Shown here: positions 1-4,016 of the stretch, piece by piece
Layout of the letters: every line of letters begins with the position of its first letter
Position numbering within the stretch: the first letter of the stretch is position 1
DNA from: Nitrospiraceae bacterium
Lineage (GTDB): Bacteria > Nitrospirota > Nitrospiria > Nitrospirales > Nitrospiraceae
Direction of reading: 5' to 3'
Length of the DNA stretch: 5,953 bases
Assembly: GCA_025934615.1 (NCBI GenBank)
Contig: JAICXS010000133.1
Coordinates: 1-5,953, forward strand
The notes under the pieces: model-generated
Databases searched by the model: none
What the model saw: the letters and a program-made list of their open reading frames with translations, nothing else
What the model was told of the DNA's origin: nothing
Made by a program: the position numbers and the translations under genes

Positions 1-1
1 A

Positions 2-181
2 AGCGGGGAGGAAGATAAGGGCGGGGCCTGGATTTTTCGTGACATCCCCCGCGAGTTGATGAAACGGGCAAAAATAGCTGCCGCCGTGGAAGGCAAAACG
101 ATCAAAGCGCTGGTACTGGAAGCTCTAGAAGAGAAGATTCATGAGCTTGAGAAAAAGGGGCAGTTACCGAAAAACAAGTGA
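2..181 (+). CDS. Ribbon-helix-helix DNA-binding protein, C-terminal part (5' end outside window)
   Basis: The first 59 visible codons are open and stop at TGA 179-181; the start lies left of the window. The visible protein has a short strand-like segment (WIFRDIPRE, about residues 10-18), an alanine/lysine-rich helix (ELMKRAKIAAAVEGK), a turn at EGKT, and a second long helix (TIKALVLEALEEKIHELEKK) with a charged tail. This strand-helix-helix order, with a basic first helix and a Leu/Ile-patterned second helix, is the layout of CopG/Arc-type ribbon-helix-helix proteins, which bind operator DNA as dimers. Such proteins are often antitoxins or small regulators of mobile elements. No toxin partner is visible: the next gene is convergent and is a lipoprotein. 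The family call is by pattern only; the regulated target is unknown. Confidence 0.6.
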   Translation, partial: SGEEDKGGAWIFRDIPRELMKRAKIAAAVEGKTIKALVLEALEEKIHELEKKGQLPKNK

Positions 182-197
182 GCAGGGATTACTTATG

Positions 198-223
198 ACT
201 CAATCTATCACCTAACATTGAGT
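198..223. terminator. Hairpin between convergent genes, possible bidirectional terminator
   Basis: ACTCAAT (198-204) and ATTGAGT (217-223) form a perfect 7-bp inverted repeat around a 12-nt loop. It lies in the 61-bp gap between the stop of the ribbon-helix-helix gene and the stop of the facing lipoprotein gene, where a shared terminator is expected. The stem is AT-rich and neither side has a clear T-run, so the terminator role is inferred mainly from position. Confidence 0.3.
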
Positions 224-242
224 GACTTTGAGGGACGTTCGT

Positions 243-644
243 CTACTCTTTGCGAATTAATTTGTAGCCTCGTGCGAACAAGCAGGCCTTTCCAGCTTGT
301 ACCCTGTTATTTTGGTTTGCATCGACGGTATACGTGACCGGCGCATTTGACTGACTGGGAGTCGTTGTACAGTTTGTACTGCTGGACCCATAAGCAGTAT
401 TGCCAGAACCATACGCCGAACCTGTGCTATAGCAATTCGTGCGCCCTGGAGTCGAATAGCCTGCTGTAAGCTGCTGAGTTACTATAGCGGCCGGGTACGC
501 GCGAACCGCCTCCATCTGGCACTCGTACGAATCACGATTAAATTGAGCTTGCGTTCCTCCTTCCTTCACCCAGTGGTATTGGGTGCAGCCAGGTGCAGCA
601 GCGATTGGAAAGAGTAAGAAGAATGCTAGGTGTCCGCGAAACAT
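243..644 (-). CDS. Small Cys-containing lipoprotein of unknown function
   Basis: The protein has 133 residues. The ATG at 642-644 is chosen over an upstream in-frame start at 830 for two reasons: GGAGG sits 6 nt ahead of it (651-655), and a lipoprotein signal peptide follows directly. Residues 1-20 have a hydrophobic core (HLAFFLLFPIAAAPGC) that ends in a lipobox-like APGC, so Cys20 would be lipidated and the protein anchored on the outer side of the inner membrane or in the outer membrane. After it come YHWVKEGGT, an FNRDSYEC segment, a Ser/Thr/Gly/Asn-rich middle with two TNC motifs, and an end with C-x4-GY (ACLFARGYKL). The order W-x-x-x-G, F-x-x-D-x-x-x-C, low-complexity middle, C-x4-GY is one I associate with small uncharacterised bacterial lipoproteins. 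No catalytic motif is seen. The proline at -2 of the lipobox is unusual. Function unknown. Confidence 0.8.
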   Translation of the reverse strand: MFRGHLAFFLLFPIAAAPGCTQYHWVKEGGTQAQFNRDSYECQMEAVRAYPAAIVTQQLTAGYSTPGRTNCYSTGSAYGSGNTAYGSSSTNCTTTPSQSNAPVTYTVDANQNNRVQAGKACLFARGYKLIRKE

Positions 645-650
645 TTCAAA

Positions 651-655
651 CCTCC
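651..655 (-). promoter_or_regulatory. Shine-Dalgarno site that decides the lipoprotein start
   Basis: On the minus strand GGAGG lies 6 nt before the ATG at 642-644. This places the start directly ahead of the signal peptide and makes the in-frame upstream extension to 830 unlikely. Confidence 0.7.
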
Positions 656-665
656 ATATCTGGGG

Positions 666-705
666 ACCGGCCCCCCGGTACCGGAAACGGTCGCGCCAGG
701 GCGCG
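666..705. repeat. Two adjacent GC-rich hairpins in the lipoprotein leader
   Basis: ACCGG (666-670) pairs with CCGGT (675-679) around CCCC; the latter also begins the palindrome CCGGTACCGG (675-684). A second inverted repeat, CGCGCC-AG-GGCGCG, occupies 692-705. Both lie 22 to 61 nt ahead of the lipoprotein ATG on the minus strand, so they would be in the mRNA leader if transcription starts further out. A role in translation control or as an old terminator is only a guess. Confidence 0.3.
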
Positions 706-821
706 CTTCGTCCCATTGTTGGTGGTACACCCATAGGGGACGGGTCATCATCACTTAACTGGCTACAGTGGGACATTCCAAGCACGGTTGTTCCAGCACA
801 CATATCGACAATAGGAGGCCT

Positions 822-947
822 ATGTCGCATTTTTGGCGGAAGGAGTGTCTGCTACTGAATGCGGTCCAGCTTGGGCTCAAGCCAGCTCAGTTCGTCAGTC
901 TCAGGAACCATGGAGAAGGTCAGCCCCCCTATGAGTCATCACGGTAG
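822..947 (+). CDS. Possible small ORF, 41 residues, unrecognised
   Basis: ATG at 822 is preceded by AGGAGG with only 3 nt of spacing, and the frame stays open for 41 codons to TAG 945-947. The product begins MSHFWRKECLLLNAVQLGLK and has a Leu-rich stretch and a polar end. It has no motif I know. The short SD spacing, the small size and the position in a decayed region all count against it. It may be chance or the remnant of a longer gene. Confidence 0.2.
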   Translation: MSHFWRKECLLLNAVQLGLKPAQFVSLRNHGEGQPPYESSR

Positions 948-949
948 TA

Positions 950-978
950 TACGTCTTGAAGATAAATCAAGATACGTA
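950..978. repeat. AT-rich hairpin beside the IS remnant
   Basis: TACGTCTTGA (950-959) pairs with TCAAGA (967-972) and CGTA (975-978), giving 10 bp with a 2-nt bulge (973-974) and a 7-nt loop. It lies about 80 bp beyond the point where transposase similarity ends. It could be a leftover IS end or a terminator; neither a T-run nor a second matching end was found. Confidence 0.3.
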
Positions 979-1055
979 GGTAATCGTAAGGTGTAGGAAG
1001 CTAAGGGATACGAGACGATACAGAGTAAGGCAATGCCTCGCTCTCCCGCAGTTGA

Positions 1056-1169
1056 GATCTTTTGTCGAGCCTCCTGCAATGAGACAAGCACGTGGGTGTT
1101 CAAACACTCGTCGCGATATCGCCCGTTGAAACTTTCTATCATCGCATTTTCCACGGGTTTATCCAGCCC
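1056..1169 (-). pseudogene. IS3-family transposase remnant (OrfB C-terminal catalytic region)
   Basis: The minus strand encodes KPVENAMIESFNGRYRDECL followed by NTHVLVSLQEARQKI. This matches the well-known block of IS3-family OrfB integrase cores (pattern KPxxNAxIESFNGRxRDECLN, then a segment with SLxxAR). The Glu in IESFNG is the expected last acidic residue of the DDE triad. The usual continuation (a helix with W, then YNxxRPHSSLG) is absent: after QKI the frame continues with unrelated sequence to 939. The first two acidic residues and all of OrfA are also missing. Only about 38 codons of a protein usually near 280 residues remain, and the codon at 1152-1154 is GTG inside the motif, not a real start. 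It is a dead scrap, not a mobile IS. Confidence 0.75.
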
Positions 1170-1180
1170 GGAAGGCGCCC

Positions 1181-1291
1181 ATGGACAGGCAGACTGGTCG
1201 GTATGCGACAGAGGAGGAAGCCATCGCCCAGTGCCTCAGGTATGGCCAACAAATTGTGGATGGTAAGATTCCAGGCTCATTGGGTTGGTAG
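1181..1291 (+). pseudogene. Fragment of a small coding sequence (YATEEEAI...IVDGKIPG)
   Basis: A plus-strand reading from ATG 1181 to TAG 1289-1291 gives 36 residues, with RQTGRYATEEEAIAQCLRYG and IVDGKIPGS. It looks like the C-terminal half of small alpha/beta proteins in which a GxFxTxEEA helix is followed by a Gly-x-x-(I/V)-(I/V)-DG end. The protein-like reading extends upstream (FPRVYPARKAP, about 1148-1180), where it meets the transposase remnant on the other strand. The 5' half is therefore probably lost at that junction. No SD site precedes the ATG. Family resemblance is recalled by pattern, not verified. Confidence 0.35.
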
Positions 1292-1353
1292 AGCCGAACG
1301 GTAAGTGAAGATACCGGTCGGTCCGGATCTCAGTACGTTCACGGAGAGGTGTC

Positions 1354-2555
1354 ATGCGACTCGCGATCGCCCTGGTCCTCACTCTTCTCAGCGGCTGTGC
1401 ATCGAGCCGTTTGCCCGGTGTCCCCACGACGTATTACGTGGCCACGACTGGCAACGATAGCAACCCAGGGACGGAAACCGACCGTTCCGGACCATCGCCC
1501 AGGGGTCGAGAGCGCTCGCATCAGGCGATACACTCTTCATCCGGCAAGGCACCTATGCTGAGGCGATGGTCAACCGCAGTGGCGGGTTTACCTTCCAGCG
1601 CGGCACCTCGATGAACGCCATGACGCGCTACGCGGCATACCCTGGAGAGGAAGGGAAAGTCGTTCTCCAGCCGCCCGGCGGGAATTTCGTGATGCTCTTC
1701 GGGGGCACCTCCTACGTCGAGGTCAGCGGCCTGGTTCTCGATGCCAGCAAAACGGAAGGGGGGGCTGTAGTGATCACGCGCGAAAAGGATCATCACAATC
1801 GCCTGCTTCGCAATGAGATCAGAAACGGCAGAGAGGGCATCAGCGGCGGCGGTGAACACGAGATCATCGGCAACAGGATTCACCATATGAGAGGGTATGG
1901 GATATACACGGGTGGCGACAACGGTCTCGTCGAAGGCAACATCTTCTACGAGAACGGCGGCTACGCCATCCACCTCTTCCAGCAGAGCCAGGAACCCAGC
2001 AACTGGGTCATCCGCAATAACATCTTTTTCGACAACGGAAGGGGGTACATAAAGCGAGGGAGCGGTCAAAGAACAGCCCCCGCCGTTCTCATCTCGCGCG
2101 GGCGAAATAACCAGGTCTACAACAACCTCGTCTATCACAATCATGCAGGCATTTTCGTCGGCTATGGCGCAGCTGATACCCTCATGGCCCATAATACGGT
2201 GTATGGAAACGATGACTACGGCATCCTCGTCAGCTCGGAACATTCGGGAAGCCGGAACACGCGCGTGATTAACAATATTGTGTGGGGCCACAGGGGCGAG
2301 CAAATTCTAAACACCGGCACCAATACCACGCTCCAAGCCAACTTCACGTCAGAACCGGGGGTGGTCAACGCAGACGGTGGCGATTTTCATCTGCGGGACG
2401 GGTCGCCCGCAATAGGAACGGGCGTGCCCTTACGCGACGTGCCGGTTGACATGGCGGGCGGCGCCCGGCCTGCTGGTTCCTCCTGTGACGCTGGCGCGTT
2501 CCAATTCACTGCTGCGCCCCATGACAACCAGCCCCGCCCCGCCCCCGTGCCGTGA
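1354..2555 (+). pseudogene. Lipoprotein right-handed beta-helix protein, split by a single-base frameshift
   Basis: The start at ATG 1354 follows an AGAGG SD. Residues 1-15 (MRLAIALVLTLLSGC) are a lipoprotein signal with lipobox LSGC, so Cys15 would be lipidated. YYVATTGNDSNPGTE follows at 27-41, the typical entry of DUF1565/beta-helix proteins. After Asp43 (1480-1482) the frame derails, while the -1 frame carries on with PFRTIAQG, then SGDTLFIRQGTYAEAM. One C appears to be missing at GACCGTTC. From 1566 to 2555 the frame is intact (329 residues). Restored length is 400 residues. Asn/Gly-rich coils with NNxIxxN patterns (HEIIGNRIHHMRGYGIY, NWVIRNNIFFDN, NNQVYNNLVYHN, TRVINNIVW) fill about restored residues 148-326, then DFHLRDGSPAIGTG and a Pro-rich tail. 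Family members are secreted or surface polysaccharide-binding or lyase proteins; no catalytic residues can be assigned here. Translation from 1566 alone would lack the signal peptide. A sequencing error is possible. Confidence 0.85.
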
Positions 2556-2605
2556 CAAATCACAAATGGACCGGAACTAGGGACCCTGAGACTAAAGAAA
2601 TGGCA

Positions 2606-2713
2606 TCAACTGTCGCTCTGCTGTAGCGCCTTCATTAAGGCCTGAAGCGTCAACGGCGCAGTACCTGTGATCGATTGTTGACGATCATGGAGGCTAGTCC
2701 TTCTCGGCAGCAC
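2606..2713 (-). CDS. Possible 35-codon ORF at the tail of the minus-strand operon
   Basis: The frame is open from GTG 2711-2713 to TGA 2606-2608 and ends TAPLTLQALMKALQQSDS, which looks helical and protein-like. The AGGAGG at 2713-2718 abuts the GTG with no spacing, so initiation there is doubtful and no better start exists downstream in frame. It may be the end of a lost gene or chance. The rest of the 216-bp gap between the beta-helix stop and the 86-residue gene holds only a small hairpin. Confidence 0.15.
   Translation of the reverse strand: MLPRRTSLHDRQQSITGTAPLTLQALMKALQQSDS
2668..2687. repeat. Short hairpin in the gap between convergent genes
   Basis: TGATCG (2668-2673) and CGATCA (2682-2687) form a perfect 6-bp stem with an 8-nt loop. 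It lies between the plus-strand beta-helix gene and the minus-strand operon, where terminators are expected, but no T-run follows on either strand. Confidence 0.25.
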
Positions 2714-2771
2714 CTCCTAAAGCGCTATTGCAATGATTGCCCCGCCCTCCTAGAGCCGGAAAAGAATGAAT

Positions 2772-3032
2772 TCATGATTGCACCGCCTCTGCTCGATATG
2801 TTTCATGGTCGCTCCAGACCTCTCTGAGAAACATCCTGGTCCCAGCTGGGACGTGCGGCCAGTGAGTCCGATCCAAGGGTAAGATCCCCGTAGAGTGGCG
2901 ATAGCCGATCAGCACAGCATCAGGTGCATGCCGCCAATGCCGTAAGATAATTGTTGTCCCCTGCTCTCCCGGTTTCCCAGTGAGTTCGGTGATCTTCCTC
3001 TCCATCTGTCCAAGGCGCTTCGTCAGGCTCAT
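2772..3032 (-). CDS. Small protein of unknown function, 86 residues, last gene of the operon
   Basis: The ATG at 3030-3032 overlaps the stop of the preceding gene by 4 nt (ATGA), and AGAGGGG lies a few nt upstream, so the two are probably coupled in translation. The protein opens with a charged amphipathic helix (MSLTKRLGQMERKITELTG), then a beta-like, His/Trp-containing part (TTIILRHWRHAPDAVLIGYR, HWPHVPAGTRMFLREVW) and an acidic end. No known motif, signal peptide or membrane segment is visible. The MSLTKRLxxxE opening is common in tiny proteins coded beside phage-like packaging or replication genes, but that is only an impression. Function unknown. Confidence 0.6.
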   Translation of the reverse strand: MSLTKRLGQMERKITELTGKPGEQGTTIILRHWRHAPDAVLIGYRHSTGILPLDRTHWPHVPAGTRMFLREVWSDHETYRAEAVQS

Positions 3033-3397
3033 GGGGTCCCCTCTTTCCGTTGAGTGAGTAGTTGATCCAGTTTCGCTTCGAGATTGCTAAGCCGATTTTT
3101 CAAGGCCTCATGCTCAGCGATTTTTAATTGTAAGTCTCGAGAACGAATCAATACCGTCAGCTCCTCGGTGCTAAGCTCGCCTTGTGTGAAGGCCTGCTCC
3201 ATTTCCTTTTGCGCCTGGGCAGGATCGTCAGCGAATACCACCCGCTTTCTCCAAGCCGTGCTTCGATGGTAGAGCAGCTTAAAGACAAACACAGCGGTAG
3301 CCGTGTCGCCATCCTGCAATGCCTTTAGGATGGTCTGGGCAGACAGATCAGCCAGAGAATCCACGTTTTTGATAATCGTGGCTTTCCAACTCGCCAT
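3029..3397 (-). CDS. Accessory protein with coiled-coil C terminus, resembles DUF5681-type C-terminal region
   Basis: The protein has 122 residues from ATG 3395-3397, the only standard start in a longer open frame; the SD there (AAGG, 2 nt away) is poor. Residues 1-55 are mostly helical, with SAQTILKALQDGDTATAVFV and a Trp at 48. Residues 70-78 give AFTQGELST, then one long helix (EELTVLIRSRDLQLKIAEHE to the end) of coiled-coil character with LKNRLSNLEAKLDQLL. The order 'ALxxGD', then 'xxGELTxEE', then a long helix ending in LExRLxxLE resembles the C-terminal part of DUF5681-like proteins, which often lie by terminase or other phage-type genes. The DUF5681 N-terminal Gly/Arg-rich segment is absent. 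The gene overlaps the next by 4 nt. Role unknown; a small DNA-packaging or DNA-binding accessory protein is possible. The start remains uncertain. Confidence 0.65.
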   Translation of the reverse strand: MASWKATIIKNVDSLADLSAQTILKALQDGDTATAVFVFKLLYHRSTAWRKRVVFADDPAQAQKEMEQAFTQGELSTEELTVLIRSRDLQLKIAEHEALKNRLSNLEAKLDQLLTQRKEGTP

Positions 3398-3514
3398 AAC
3401 CTTGCGCTGATGGTGGTCGGTCTCGAGGCCATAGTGTTCACGCCCATACTGCGCCCAGGGAGCGCCGGGGCCTACTCCTTCCTTAGCGGTTAAAACCCAC
3501 GGATCAGCTCCACT
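3398..3514 (-). other. In-frame, protein-like extension without a start codon ahead of the 122-residue gene
   Basis: The 39 codons before ATG 3395-3397 are open back to a TGA at 3515-3517 and read like protein (GPGAPWAQYGREHYGLETDH is part of it). None is ATG, GTG, TTG or CTG except one CTC-like near miss, so no normal start serves the extension. A strong SD-like AAGGAAGGAG lies within it (3475-3484), but no start codon stands 5-10 nt downstream. The 92-bp part at 3398-3489 is otherwise the gap after the 131-residue gene. Either the true start was mutated, or an unusual start is used, or the similarity to coding sequence is accidental. Confidence 0.35.
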
Positions 3515-3885
3515 TCATGAATGGCTCGTTGAGTCTCGAAGGACTTCTTGGATCGCAATCGATCGGCATCGATCCACCTGATGTGTCCTTGAAAGGTTGT
3601 CACGATCCAGAATTGGTTGCCTGTCTTTGCCTGGAATTCAGGCGTGGCAGGTCCCAGAATCCGCCCGTCCCCAGTCTCCCAGTAGATTGCCAGCAAGGGC
3701 TTGCCGTCCGGTCTTGAGAGCGGTTCAATGATGGGCGTGACTGAAACCACATCTACCTGACCCGTGGCTTTCTGAACGGATCGAGGCATCTCATAAGCCA
3801 TCTTTTGGACCTGAATTTGGTGTGCATCCGGTTTTCGTTGACTCAAGATCTGCCGTGCTTTCTTTGCTAATTCCACGTCAACCAT
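3490..3885 (-). CDS. Protein of unknown function in replication operon, 131 residues
   Basis: The start is ATG 3883-3885, chosen because AAGGAGGA stands 6 nt upstream; the longer in-frame GTG at 3949-3951 would read through this SD and add a Cys/Arg-rich stretch of no sense. Residues 1-40 are helical and basic (ELAKKARQILSQRKPD, then QKMAYEMPRSVQKAT). Residues 45-110 look beta-rich (VDVVSVTPIIEPL, KPLLAIYWETGDGRILGPA, FWIVTTFQGHIRWIDADRL), followed by a basic end. The GDGRILGPATPEF and IRWIDADRLR segments look like conserved blocks, but I recognise no family. There is no signal peptide, membrane segment or zinc motif. It follows the DUF3631-type ATPase and precedes the 122-residue gene on the same strand, so a role in the element's DNA metabolism is inferred from context only. 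Confidence 0.7.
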   Translation of the reverse strand: MVDVELAKKARQILSQRKPDAHQIQVQKMAYEMPRSVQKATGQVDVVSVTPIIEPLSRPDGKPLLAIYWETGDGRILGPATPEFQAKTGNQFWIVTTFQGHIRWIDADRLRSKKSFETQRAIHEVELIRGF

Positions 3886-3891
3886 GTATTT

Positions 3892-3897
3892 CCTCCT
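3892..3897 (-). promoter_or_regulatory. Shine-Dalgarno site that decides the start of the 131-residue gene
   Basis: AGGAGG on the minus strand with 6 nt to ATG 3883-3885. It lies inside the putative upstream extension from GTG 3949, which argues that the shorter protein is the real product. Confidence 0.75.
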
Positions 3898-3922
3898 TCT
3901 CCCCGGCCCATTCCCCCTGTAC

Positions 3923-3949
3923 CCGAGGCATCTGAGGCATCCGAGGCAC
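3923..3949. repeat. Three tandem 9-bp units after the ATPase gene
   Basis: CCGAGGCAT, CTGAGGCAT and CCGAGGCAC stand head to tail on the plus strand. On the coding (minus) strand they would encode Val-Pro-Arg, Met-Pro-Gln, Met-Pro-Arg in the frame that continues the ATPase past its TGA. The last unit is also one arm of a longer inverted repeat. Confidence 0.7.
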
Positions 3950-4016
3950 ACCGTAACTAATTGAATAGCAATGACAATTGCAGTGATTTCCGTCTCATGT
4001 CCCGGTTGCCTCGGAT
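3939..4016. repeat. 14-bp inverted repeat enclosing the ATPase stop codon
   Basis: ATCCGAGGCA (3939-3948) plus ACCG (3950-3953) pair with CGGT (4003-4006) plus TGCCTCGGAT (4007-4016), with one bulged base at 3949. The 49-nt loop contains the TGA at 3995-3997. In the minus-strand mRNA this would be a hairpin between the ATPase coding end and the SD of the next gene; it could attenuate, protect from decay or affect downstream translation. No T-run follows, so simple termination is unlikely. Confidence 0.45.

Larger units (their letters stand above)
645..1353. other. 709-bp region without an intact recognised gene
   Basis: This gap between the minus-strand lipoprotein and the plus-strand beta-helix gene holds the leader hairpins, a doubtful 41-codon ORF (822-947), an AT-rich hairpin (950-978), an IS3-type transposase scrap (about 1056-1169) and a fragment of another small coding sequence (1181-1291). 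Parts 979-1055 and 1292-1353 show nothing I can name. The mix of unrelated remnants suggests an old insertion and deletion site. No tRNA or convincing promoter was seen. Confidence 0.55.

Noticed and set aside
645..830. N-terminal extension of the small lipoprotein to a start at 830
   Set aside because: It would bury the signal peptide and lipobox inside the protein, while GGAGG stands at the right distance from the ATG at 644.
1031..1041. Palindrome AGGCA-A-TGCCT as a hairpin
   Set aside because: A one-base loop cannot fold in RNA, and the site is short enough to be chance.
1092..1304. Plus-strand reading with FIQPG, similar to the IS3 motif FIxPGKP
   Set aside because: The real transposase block is on the opposite strand at the same place, and the plus-strand resemblance is a chance antisense reading with no further match.
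1480..1486. Programmed -1 frameshift as explanation for the split beta-helix gene
   Set aside because: The site GACCGTT is not a slippery heptamer and no strong downstream structure was seen; a one-base loss or sequencing error is simpler.
1521..2303. 260-codon open frame on the minus strand
   Set aside because: It lies antisense to the beta-helix gene, whose protein pattern is clear; the minus reading is Val/Ala/Asp-rich without motifs and has no SD support.
3886..3951. Longer form of the 131-residue protein from GTG 3951
   Set aside because: The added residues are a Cys/Arg/Gly-rich translation of the 9-bp repeat and of the SD itself; ATG 3885 has a much better ribosome site.
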